From contig JAFGQM010000096.1 of NCBI GenBank assembly GCA_016935655.1, positions 1-19,998 of the forward strand: DNA of 19,998 bases. Reading direction: 5' to 3'. Numbering within the stretch: position 1 is the stretch's first letter; every line of letters begins with the position of its first letter. This DNA comes from Candidatus Altarchaeota archaeon (GTDB lineage: Archaea; Altiarchaeota; Altiarchaeia; JAFGQM01). Below are positions 6,990 through 13,237 of this stretch, one piece after another. The position numbers were made by a program, and so were the translations under genes. Below the pieces are notes generated by a model that was not told the DNA's origin, ran no database searches, and saw only the letters and a list, made by a program, of their open reading frames with translations.

Positions 6990-7232
6990 ATGACCAAACC
7001 AGCACTAAATCAGTTTACTTATCGACCGACTACGCCAGAGTGGGGGCGACTGAGGTCCACCATACGCTCCCTGACTCCCAAGGAGCAGATGAGGCTGGCG
7101 GGGATGACCGTGCCGCGCCGCGGGCAGAGACGGAGCCCGGAGACCGAGGTGATGGTTAAGTATGGCCGGTATGGCGTTGTAGCCCTTGCTCGCAAGAAAG
7201 GCCAGGCCAAAGAAGCCCTCAATAAAGGCTAG
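6990..7232 (+). CDS. Small basic protein, unknown
   Basis: The 80-residue protein is rich in Arg, Lys, Thr and Pro (MTKPALNQFTYRPTTPEWGR at the start) with a likely helical C-terminus. Its basic character suggests nucleic-acid or ribosome binding, which is inference only; no family is recognised. The ATG at 6990 is preceded by GGGGATAGG. A TTG 36 bp further upstream is in frame but less likely. It diverges from L15e and converges with another unrecognised basic protein. A long inverted repeat begins at its stop codon. Confidence 0.5.
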   Translation: MTKPALNQFTYRPTTPEWGRLRSTIRSLTPKEQMRLAGMTVPRRGQRRSPETEVMVKYGRYGVVALARKKGQAKEALNKG

Positions 7233-7284
7233 GAAGAGGAGGATCCATAGGTAGGCCTCTGAAACTGTGTTTTCCTCTGCCTAG
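7229..7284 (+). repeat. 12-bp inverted repeat starting at the stop codon
   Basis: CTAGGAAGAGGA (7229-7240) and TCCTCTGCCTAG (7273-7284) are reverse complements at 11 of 12 positions, with a 32-base loop. The left arm includes the TAG stop of the 80-residue protein. It could be a 3'-end structure, an RNA-protection element or part of a small RNA. No strong T-tract follows, so a simple terminator is less likely. Confidence 0.5.
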
Positions 7285-7375
7285 TTTAGGGAAAAGGGTG
7301 AAATCTTTTGGTCGCGCGCGAATGCGACAAGATAAAGAAGGAAATCCTAAGAAGAACTAATTATCCGACCTGGGA

Positions 7376-7954
7376 TTACTTCGACAACCTTCTCGAAGAG
7401 TCGAAGTGAAATTGTGCAAGTTCACTAAAGGGGCTTCTTTCGCTGACTTTACCGCTTTCATCAAAGCGTGTAGTTTGACCGGCAAACTCACCAGCGACAA
7501 AATGAGGTACGTCTGCAGTCGGCTGCACGTCCAAGACGCTTCCACCCCTAGTCTTCGCGGTCTGGATGTACTTGACCTTACCTCCATCCCAATGTTTTCT
7601 AACCATTGTTAGCGTCTTCCCATGTCTTCTGACAATTGTCCGTTCCATCCAGGGTTTTTTAGGACTAGTGCCCCACCTTCTTACATCCACCACATTCTTC
7701 TTGGCAACAGTATGTCTTACGAGTATACCTCGCCTCATACTATCCCCCATATCCGCAGTTTCCCAAGCTCTCAGTCCGCGGACTCCGGGCCATGACCGGC
7801 CTGGCCGGGCAGTTTCTCCAGAGACTTCGCGTACCCGCTCCAAGTCCAGTTTTATAGGCCTCATCAACTTAGCTTTGCCGTAGAGAACGGGATGCCGCAC
7901 GCCAAGTAGTCCTTTTCCTCTGTGCAATGGAGCTCGTCTGGGTCTCTCAGCCAT
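7376..7954 (-). CDS. Basic protein of 192 residues, unknown
   Basis: The protein is strongly basic throughout, with many Arg and a central stretch of hydrophilic strands (KTLTMVRKHWDGGKVKYIQT). No motif or membrane segment is visible, and the family is not recognised. The reading frame is open for 579 bp, starts with ATG at 7954 and has a TATA-like ATATAATATG about 32 bases upstream, giving a short leader. It is convergent with the 80-residue basic protein across a 143-bp gap that holds inverted repeats. A shadow frame on the opposite strand is shorter and lacks a promoter. I take this as a real gene with moderate confidence. Confidence 0.5.
   Translation of the reverse strand: MAERPRRAPLHRGKGLLGVRHPVLYGKAKLMRPIKLDLERVREVSGETARPGRSWPGVRGLRAWETADMGDSMRRGILVRHTVAKKNVVDVRRWGTSPKKPWMERTIVRRHGKTLTMVRKHWDGGKVKYIQTAKTRGGSVLDVQPTADVPHFVAGEFAGQTTRFDESGKVSERSPFSELAQFHFDSSRRLSK
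7379..7406 (-). repeat. Hairpin at the end of the 192-residue gene
   Basis: CTTCGAC (7379-7385) and GTCGAAG (7400-7406) are perfect reverse complements. A nested CTTC/GAAG lies between them. The structure covers the last codons and ends one base from the stop codon (7376-7378). Downstream on the minus strand the sequence is pyrimidine-rich, so it may help end transcription. Confidence 0.45.
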
Positions 7955-7980
7955 TGTTTACACAACCCTAATGTTACCTT

Positions 7981-7990
7981 CATATTATAT
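7981..7990 (-). promoter_or_regulatory. TATA box for the 192-residue basic protein
   Basis: ATATAATATG on the minus strand, centred about 32 bases before the ATG at 7954, predicts a leader of only several bases. Confidence 0.5.
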
Positions 7991-8057
7991 TGAACTGCTT
8001 AAAAACCTTATGATCTATAAGCTCTAACCAAGTAACAAAGCGGACTCTGTGCTGTAT

Positions 8058-8990
8058 TCAATAGTAGTACCAACCGCAGTCTTCAGGGCAGGAATATTTC
8101 GTCTCCCCGCCGTTGCAGACTTGGTCGCCGCAATATGGTGCCTGCCCGCAGTCTTCAGGGCATGATTGCTTGCTCTCCCCCCCGTTACAAACTTGATCCC
8201 CACAGTACGGGGCTCTTCCACAGTCCTGGGGGCAGGACTGCTTTGATTCCCCATTGCTGCAGTAACCGTCCCCGCAGTACGGGGCCGTTCCACAATCCTG
8301 GGGGCAGTTGTACCTGGTCTCGCCGCCGTTGCAGACTTGGTCGCCGCAATAAGGCGCCGTTCCACAATCCTGGGGACAGGAGTATTTCGTCTCCCCCCCT
8401 CCGCATGTGCCGTCACCGCAGTAATCTGGGCTTCCACAGTCTCTTGCGCAGGAACTTCTGGTCTCCCCCCCGCTGCACAGACCGTCACCGCAGTAGTCAG
8501 GAGACCCACAGTCTCTTGAACATGATGTTCTGGTCTCACCATTGCCGCAGATGCCGTCCCCGCAATACGGCGCGCTTCCGCAGTCCCTCGGGCAGGAGCT
8601 CTGTGTCTCACCGTTCCCGCAGACTCCATCCCCGCAATAGGGGGCTGAACCACAATCCCGGGGGCACGAAGTGCTCGTCTCCCCGCCGTTGCACCTTCCG
8701 TCCCCACAGTAGGAATAACTGGGCGCATGATAGGTGCTGCTTGAACTGGTACTACCCGAGCGGCCGCCCAGGTAATAATTGTTGGAACCCCCGGTGTAAT
8801 AATAGTTAGAGCAGCCTGAGGAGCATGATGAGCCGCAGCCTATGTTCAGCCTGACGTTCTGCACGAGATTTGACAGGCATGACCCGATCCTTTCACAGAT
8901 CCGGCCAAGGCAGCAGTCTGCAGCGGCATTGTCGACTAAGGTTACACTGAGTAGAGCTACTAAAACCAAGAAAGTCAGAATTTTTTTCAT
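8058..8990 (-). CDS. Secreted Cys-rich protein with nine 24-residue repeats
   Basis: The 310-residue protein starts with a Sec-type signal peptide (MKKILTFLVLVALLSVTL, likely cleaved near NAAA-DCC). A short Cys-rich segment with seven cysteines and a Ser/Gly/Tyr-rich linker follow. Then come nine tandem repeats of the form YCGDGxCxxGE, four variable residues, CPxDCG and a two- or three-residue linker, each with four cysteines at fixed positions. It ends WYYY. Acidic and glycine residues around the cysteines suggest metal or calcium binding plus disulphides; this is inference. CGDGxCxxGE...CPxDC repeats occur in surface proteins of other prokaryotes, but no activity is assigned here. The ATG at 8990 is chosen over an in-frame TTG 15 bp upstream because it directly begins the signal peptide. 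Confidence 0.75.
   Translation of the reverse strand: MKKILTFLVLVALLSVTLVDNAAADCCLGRICERIGSCLSNLVQNVRLNIGCGSSCSSGCSNYYYTGGSNNYYLGGRSGSTSSSSTYHAPSYSYCGDGRCNGGETSTSCPRDCGSAPYCGDGVCGNGETQSSCPRDCGSAPYCGDGICGNGETRTSCSRDCGSPDYCGDGLCSGGETRSSCARDCGSPDYCGDGTCGGGETKYSCPQDCGTAPYCGDQVCNGGETRYNCPQDCGTAPYCGDGYCSNGESKQSCPQDCGRAPYCGDQVCNGGESKQSCPEDCGQAPYCGDQVCNGGETKYSCPEDCGWYYY
8073..8711 (-). repeat. Nine tandem 72-bp coding repeats
   Basis: The repeats are in frame within the secreted Cys-rich protein. Copies 6, 8 and 9 share YCGDQVCNGGE, and copies 3 and 4 share a GSPD linker where others have G(S/T/R/Q)AP, pointing to stepwise local duplication. The last copy lacks its linker and runs into the C-terminal WYYY. 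Confidence 0.9.
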
Positions 8991-9023
8991 TTTGAGAAAT
9001 AGCAATGAATCGTTCTATTATCA

Positions 9024-9031
9024 TTTTAAAA
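9024..9031 (-). promoter_or_regulatory. TATA-like box for the Cys-rich secreted protein
   Basis: TTTTAAAA is centred about 37 bases before the ATG at 8990, giving a predicted leader of about 11 bases. Confidence 0.4.
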
Positions 9032-9052
9032 GCATAAAAATAGAATTTATGC
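9032..9052. repeat. Inverted repeat in the divergent Cys-rich/nurA region
   Basis: GCATAAA (9032-9038) and TTTATGC (9046-9052) are perfect reverse complements around a 7-base AT-rich spacer. The repeat lies directly upstream of the TATA-like box of the secreted protein and about 70 bp before nurA, a position suited to a regulator site. Confidence 0.4.
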
Positions 9053-9119
9053 CCTCATTGAGAATCGAATGTTGGATGAAATAGGCAGGGATTTTTCTCA
9101 AACCAGTCGTGAACATTAG

Positions 9120-10223
9120 GTGCCCGATAACTACTACTCCCTGTGGGGCAGGAGGATAGAGCAGAAAAGGGGCGAGATCGACAGGTTCGTGAGGAACATA
9201 CACTCAAACATAGACCGGGTCTTGGACGAGTCCGACCTGGGCGATCTTATCTACGGCCTGGATGCCCCATCCCTGTCGAAATTCAGGAAGACAACCATAG
9301 GCTCTGTGGACGGCGGTGAGGGGATCCAGGAACTCACGGGAGTCGCCATCTACCTCATACGTGCCAGCGGCCTTTTCTCTGAGGTCGGCAAGGGTGGGGA
9401 GTTCCTCCGCGATCTGGATTTGGGCGTCCTGCCCCTGGACCGGCAGACCAAGGCCAAGGTACAGTTCAAGAGGGCCACGATAGAGTTTGAGGTCGCAAGA
9501 AGGCTGGCGATGGATAAGAAGCCTGACTACCTGTTAATCGACGGCTCCTTGCTGGTGTCGACAGAGATAGACCCCTTGCACATCAATGAATACAGGATAT
9601 ACATAGCCTCCCTGCGCGCGCTCATAGAGTACTGCTCGCACTCAGGCATACGGCTGGTCGGGGTCTCGGAGGACAGCGCTTCGCGCGGTTTGATCAACTT
9701 CCTCAAGGAGAAGAACCACATAAACCACCAGACCAGCAAGCTCATGTCCTCGTTGACCGATGCCTCCCTCATACAGTTCTATGTCCAGAAGAAAGTGATT
9801 GGAAAAGGGAAGGAGACCAGTCTCGCCACTGAGGCCTTCCTGCCTGTTTCCAACAAGGGCCGCGACTGGGTGAAGAAGAATACGGGGATAGACAAGCTGT
9901 TCCCCACCTTTTACGTTCAGGCCACCAGGTTCGGCAGGTCCCTGAGGGTCGATTTCCCTGTGGATGCGGACTGGGACGACAAGAAGATACAGAAAGAGTC
10001 GAAGAGGATAAGCTCCCTGTTGGTCGCGCTCTCCCAGACGCCGAGCCGCTATGGCTATCCGTTCCCGCTCTATATGGCCCACCAGGATGCAGAGGTCCCG
10101 AGGAAGCTCATGGAGCAGACCAGTTTGCTCATAGAGAAGCAGGTGTTCAAGAACTGGGGCAAGGAGTACATATCCATGTACACCAAGAAGCGGAGGGACA
10201 GCAGGCCGGCGGATTTAGGCTGA
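9120..10223 (+). CDS. nurA: NurA-type nuclease
   Basis: The 367-residue protein fits the NurA family, archaeal nucleases that work with the HerA translocase and Mre11-Rad50 in resecting DNA ends. Visible family features are the metal-binding Asp in SVDGG (residue 64) followed by a strand, acidic residues in ATIEFEVARR (Glu 122/124), the second Asp in LLIDGSL (141) and the late HQDAE (His 321, Asp 323). The start must be the GTG at 9120, since a TAG precedes it and no in-frame ATG follows for over 100 codons. AGGTG overlaps the start. HerA, Mre11 and Rad50 genes, often neighbours, are not in this window. The gene ends in a hairpin containing its stop codon. Confidence 0.85.
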   Translation: MPDNYYSLWGRRIEQKRGEIDRFVRNIHSNIDRVLDESDLGDLIYGLDAPSLSKFRKTTIGSVDGGEGIQELTGVAIYLIRASGLFSEVGKGGEFLRDLDLGVLPLDRQTKAKVQFKRATIEFEVARRLAMDKKPDYLLIDGSLLVSTEIDPLHINEYRIYIASLRALIEYCSHSGIRLVGVSEDSASRGLINFLKEKNHINHQTSKLMSSLTDASLIQFYVQKKVIGKGKETSLATEAFLPVSNKGRDWVKKNTGIDKLFPTFYVQATRFGRSLRVDFPVDADWDDKKIQKESKRISSLLVALSQTPSRYGYPFPLYMAHQDAEVPRKLMEQTSLLIEKQVFKNWGKEYISMYTKKRRDSRPADLG

Positions 10224-10239
10224 GCTAAATTTGATTTTT
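10213..10239 (+). terminator. Hairpin enclosing the nurA stop codon, then T-rich
   Basis: ATTTAG (10213-10218) pairs with CTAAAT (10225-10230). The 6-base loop contains the TGA stop. TTGATTTTT follows, and a second small hairpin (TTGAT/ATCAA, 10231-10244) comes directly after. Confidence 0.45.
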
Positions 10240-10290
10240 ATCAATTCATTTGCAAATTTAGGCCACATTAGTTGGATGGATTAAACATAA

Positions 10291-10313
10291 GCATTTATAG
10301 AAATTTTAGGTGA
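10291..10313 (+). promoter_or_regulatory. TATA box and GGTGA site before ppdK
   Basis: CATTTATAG (10292-10300) is centred about 25 bases before the ATG at 10320. GGTGA (10309-10313) ends six bases before it. Both a leaderless start and a Shine-Dalgarno reading are possible, and the gene has its own promoter, separate from nurA. Confidence 0.55.
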
Positions 10314-10319
10314 GAAAAG

Positions 10320-12962
10320 ATGAGCGACAAGTACCTCTATTCCTTTGAGGAAGGGGATAAGAACATGAAGAATTTGCTCGGCGGAAAAGGAGCAAACCTG
10401 GCTGAGATGACGTCTTTGGGTATACCTGTGCCACCCGGTTTTGTGATCACCACGGATGTGTGTAAAGCATATTATGCGAACGGCAGGAAATATCCGTCAG
10501 GCTTCAACGAGCAGATAAAGGAGTACATGAAGAAGCTTGAGGACAGGATGGGGATGAAATTCGGCGATCCGGTTAACCCCCTCCTCGTATCAGTCCGTTC
10601 TGGGGCCCCCGTAAGCATGCCAGGCATGATGGATACAATCCTGAACTTGGGCATCAATGACAAGGTAGTCGAAGCGCTGATAAAAAAGACCGGTAACGAG
10701 AGGTTCGCTTGGGACGCTTATAGGAGATTCATCCAGATGTTCGGTAATGTCGTCCTGAAAGTGGGTCATGAGAAGTTCGAGAAGATCCTCCAGGCCCAAA
10801 AGGACAATAGGCGGGTAAAGCTCGATACGGAGCTGGATGCGGAGGATCTGAAGAAGGTGGTCAAGGGCTACAAGACGCTGATAAAAAAGGAGACGGGCAG
10901 CGATTTTCCCGAGAACCCCATGAAGCAATTGCAGATGGCGGTCGATGCAGTATTCGAGTCGTGGAACAACCCAAGGGCCATCAAATACAGGGAGATACAT
11001 GAGATCTCCGTAGACCTAGGTACAGCTGTGAACGTCCAGTCCATGGTGTTTGGTAACATGGGTGAAAACTCCGGTACCGGGGTATGTTTCACAAGAAACC
11101 CATCCACTGGCGAGAAGGAGTTCTACGGGGAATACCTGATGAATGCGCAAGGAGAGGATGTAGTTGCGGGGATAAGGACTCCTAAACACTTGGATGACAT
11201 GAAGAAAGAATTACCAAAGCTCTACAAGGAGCTCACGGATATAATGACCGATGTCGAGAAACACTACAAGGACATGCAGGACATGGAGTTCACGATACAG
11301 GAGGGCAAATTATATCTCCTCCAGACCAGAAACGGCAAGAGGACTGCCCAGGCGGCGGTCAGGATAGCCGTTGAATTGGTGGGCGAGAAGCTGATTGACA
11401 AGGACGCAGCCATCCTCAGGGTCGAGCCAAACCAGCTTAACCAGCTGCTCCATAAGCAGATAGACACCAAGGCGAAAGTCAAGGTCATAGCCAAAGGACT
11501 TCCCGCTTCTCCAGGAGCGGCTGTCGGAAAAGCAGTTTTCTCAGCCGAGAGGGCTGAGGAGTTAGCCGACGAGGAGGGCGAGAAGGTAGTACTCGTAAGG
11601 AACGAGACCTCGCCCGAGGACATACACGGCATGGTCGTTGCCCAGGGGATTCTGACTGCGAAGGGGGGGATGACAAGCCACGCGGCGGTAGTAGCCCGGG
11701 GCATGGGCAAGTGCTGCGTAGCAGGCGCTGAGTCAATCAGGGTGGACGAAGATAAAAAACAATTTTCAGTAGGGGATGTGATTGTAAAAGAAGGGGATCT
11801 AATATCCCTAAACGGTTCCACGGGGGAAGTAATCCTCGGCGAGGCTCCGACTGTTGACCCCGAGATGAAGGGGGAGTTCGGGACCCTCATGAGATGGGCT
11901 GACGATGTCCGGAAGCTCGGGGTCAGAACCAATGCCGAGACCCCCAGGGACGCGAAGGTGGCGAGGGATTTCGGTGCCGAGGGCATAGGCCTTGCAAGGA
12001 CCGAGCACATGTTCTTCGAGGCGGACCGGATAAAGTCCATGAGGCAGATGATACTGGCGGGGGACGAAAAGGGAAGGAGAAAGGCCCTGGATAAGCTACT
12101 GCCCCTACAGCGCGGCGACTTTGAGGAATTGTTCGAGATAATGGACGGCCTGGATGTCACCATAAGGCTTCTGGACCCCCCCCTCCACGAGTTCCTGCCG
12201 AATACCGATGAGGGTGTCAAGGAAGTTGCAAAGGAGATGGGCGTATCACCGGAGAAGCTCAAGGACGCCATTAAAAGTCTTCATGAGATAAACCCGATGC
12301 TGGGCTTCAGGGGTTGCAGGCTCGCGATAGTCTATCCAGAGATAGCCGAGATGCAGACCCGCGCCATCTTTGAGGCTGCGGCAAACGTTTCTAAGAAGGG
12401 TGTAAAGGTAAGGCCGGAGGTCATGATACCTGTGGTCGCCGCCTGGCAGGAGATGAAGATAAACAGGGAGATCGTGGAGAAGACGGCCAAGCAGGTGCTC
12501 GAGGAGAAAAAGGTCAATATCCCGATAAGGATAGGCACAATGATAGAGCTGCCGCGGGCTGCCCTGACCGCAGACAAGATAGCTGAACACGCCGAGTTCT
12601 TCTCGTTTGGGACAAACGATCTGACCCAGACCACCTATGGTTTCAGCAGGGATGACTCGGGCAAGTTCATACCATCCTATATAGAAAGGGGTATACTGGA
12701 GAAGGACCCGTTCGAGGTCGTGGACCAGGACGGAGTGGGCCAGCTGATACAGATGTCAGTCGAGAGGGGCAGGAAGACAAGGCCTGATCTGAAGATAGGC
12801 ATCTGCGGCGAGCAGGGCGGCGAGCCCAGGTCAGTCGCATTTTGCCACAAGGCCGGGCTGACCTATGTCTCATGTTCCCCCTACAGGGTCCCGATTGCGC
12901 GCCTTGCGGCTGCGCATGCGGCCCTAAAGGAAAAGCAGAGCGAGTCTTATAGCACGGCTTAA
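10320..12962 (+). CDS. ppdK: Pyruvate phosphate dikinase
   Basis: The 880-residue enzyme interconverts pyruvate, ATP and phosphate with PEP, AMP and pyrophosphate, linking glycolysis and gluconeogenesis in the cytoplasm. All three parts are present. The N-terminal ATP-grasp domain has GGKGANLAEM, SVRSGAPVSMPGMMDT and LLQTRNGKRT. The swivelling phosphohistidine domain has KGGMTSHAAVVARGMG with catalytic His 454. The C-terminal TIM-barrel domain for PEP has GFRGCRL, FSFGTNDLTQT and GICGEQGGEP with catalytic Cys 829. Length and residue numbers match the family almost exactly. It is more likely PPDK than PEP synthase because of the QTRNGKRT segment and overall length. It lies between its own promoter and a likely terminator. 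Confidence 0.97.
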   Translation: MSDKYLYSFEEGDKNMKNLLGGKGANLAEMTSLGIPVPPGFVITTDVCKAYYANGRKYPSGFNEQIKEYMKKLEDRMGMKFGDPVNPLLVSVRSGAPVSMPGMMDTILNLGINDKVVEALIKKTGNERFAWDAYRRFIQMFGNVVLKVGHEKFEKILQAQKDNRRVKLDTELDAEDLKKVVKGYKTLIKKETGSDFPENPMKQLQMAVDAVFESWNNPRAIKYREIHEISVDLGTAVNVQSMVFGNMGENSGTGVCFTRNPSTGEKEFYGEYLMNAQGEDVVAGIRTPKHLDDMKKELPKLYKELTDIMTDVEKHYKDMQDMEFTIQEGKLYLLQTRNGKRTAQAAVRIAVELVGEKLIDKDAAILRVEPNQLNQLLHKQIDTKAKVKVIAKGLPASPGAAVGKAVFSAERAEELADEEGEKVVLVRNETSPEDIHGMVVAQGILTAKGGMTSHAAVVARGMGKCCVAGAESIRVDEDKKQFSVGDVIVKEGDLISLNGSTGEVILGEAPTVDPEMKGEFGTLMRWADDVRKLGVRTNAETPRDAKVARDFGAEGIGLARTEHMFFEADRIKSMRQMILAGDEKGRRKALDKLLPLQRGDFEELFEIMDGLDVTIRLLDPPLHEFLPNTDEGVKEVAKEMGVSPEKLKDAIKSLHEINPMLGFRGCRLAIVYPEIAEMQTRAIFEAAANVSKKGVKVRPEVMIPVVAAWQEMKINREIVEKTAKQVLEEKKVNIPIRIGTMIELPRAALTADKIAEHAEFFSFGTNDLTQTTYGFSRDDSGKFIPSYIERGILEKDPFEVVDQDGVGQLIQMSVERGRKTRPDLKIGICGEQGGEPRSVAFCHKAGLTYVSCSPYRVPIARLAAAHAALKEKQSESYSTA

Positions 12963-12995
12963 GGAAGCAAAACCTTCCCTAAGTCTTCCATTTTT
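12963..12995 (+). terminator. Possible terminator after ppdK
   Basis: GGAAG-caaaac-CTTCC (12963-12978) begins directly after the TAA stop, and a T-tract (12991-12995) follows 12 bases later. The gap between stem and T-tract makes it a moderate candidate. Confidence 0.4.
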
Positions 12996-13007
12996 ATTCA
13001 AAGGCTG

Positions 13008-13046
13008 CTTAAATTACGCGTAATTCCATCATAAAAGGGGGTAAAA
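13008..13046 (+). promoter_or_regulatory. Promoter, 14-bp palindrome and SD of the zinc-ribbon gene
   Basis: A TATA-like CTTAAATTA (13008-13016) is followed by the perfect palindrome AATTACGCGTAATT (13012-13025), which overlaps it. GGGGGT then ends six bases before the ATG at 13049. A protein bound at the palindrome would block TBP/TFB access, so it is a candidate operator. Confidence 0.45.
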
Positions 13047-13048
13047 AT

Positions 13049-13189
13049 ATGACTGAAGCTTATTGTGTGAAGTGCAAGGCCAAGCGTGAGATGAAGGATG
13101 CCGAGCAGGTAACTATGAAGAACGGTAAGAAGGCGATGAAGGGCACTTGCCCAGTCTGCGGCACCGGCATGTATAAGATCGGCGGCTAA
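13049..13189 (+). CDS. DUF5679 zinc-ribbon protein, 46 residues
   Basis: This tiny protein has four cysteines in two CxxC pairs (6, 9 and 34, 37), in YCVKCKAKREM and GTCPVCGTGM, expected to bind one zinc. The layout is that of the archaeal DUF5679 family, which has no established function and is often found near housekeeping genes. The ATG is preceded by GGGGGT at good spacing. The TAA stop forms the loop of a strong terminator hairpin. It lies between ppdK and thiN with separate signals on both sides, so it is probably transcribed alone. DNA, RNA or protein binding is possible but unproven. Confidence 0.85.
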   Translation: MTEAYCVKCKAKREMKDAEQVTMKNGKKAMKGTCPVCGTGMYKIGG

Positions 13190-13210
13190 GCCGCCTTTGT
13201 TCTTTTTTTT
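13181..13210 (+). terminator. Strong hairpin terminator with the stop codon as loop
   Basis: GGCGGC (13181-13186) pairs perfectly with GCCGCC (13190-13195); the three-base loop is the TAA stop codon. TTTGTTCTTTTTTTT follows. The stem is all G:C, and the end of the T-run runs into the TATA box of thiN. Confidence 0.8.
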
Positions 13211-13215
13211 AAATT
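13205..13215 (+). promoter_or_regulatory. TATA box for thiN
   Basis: TTTTTTAAATT is centred about 27 bases before the ATG at 13238, with a pyrimidine-rich spacer and no Shine-Dalgarno, so a leaderless mRNA is likely. It is the tail of the preceding gene's terminator. Confidence 0.55.
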
Positions 13216-13237
13216 CCTCATTCTCTTCTTGTTCTAA

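Noticed and set aside
8073..8711. Tandem repeats considered as a CRISPR array
   Set aside because: The units are contiguous, 72 bp long, in frame and without unique spacers.
8024..8728. Arg/Ala-rich 234-residue frame and other frames across the Cys-rich repeats
   Set aside because: They are out-of-frame readings of the 72-bp repeats. The frame with signal peptide and regular cysteines is the real one.
9049..9084. Short ORF MPSLRIECWMK upstream of nurA
   Set aside because: Eleven codons with no Shine-Dalgarno, not coupled to the nurA start; likely chance.
10248..10257. 10-bp palindrome ATTTGCAAAT upstream of ppdK
   Set aside because: It lies over 30 bases upstream of the TATA box in AT-rich DNA, where such short palindromes are common; too weak to call an operator.
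11264..12271. 335-residue open frame antisense to ppdK
   Set aside because: It lies wholly inside ppdK, a full-length enzyme with catalytic motifs, and is Ser-rich low-complexity translation typical of a shadow frame; no promoter is visible.
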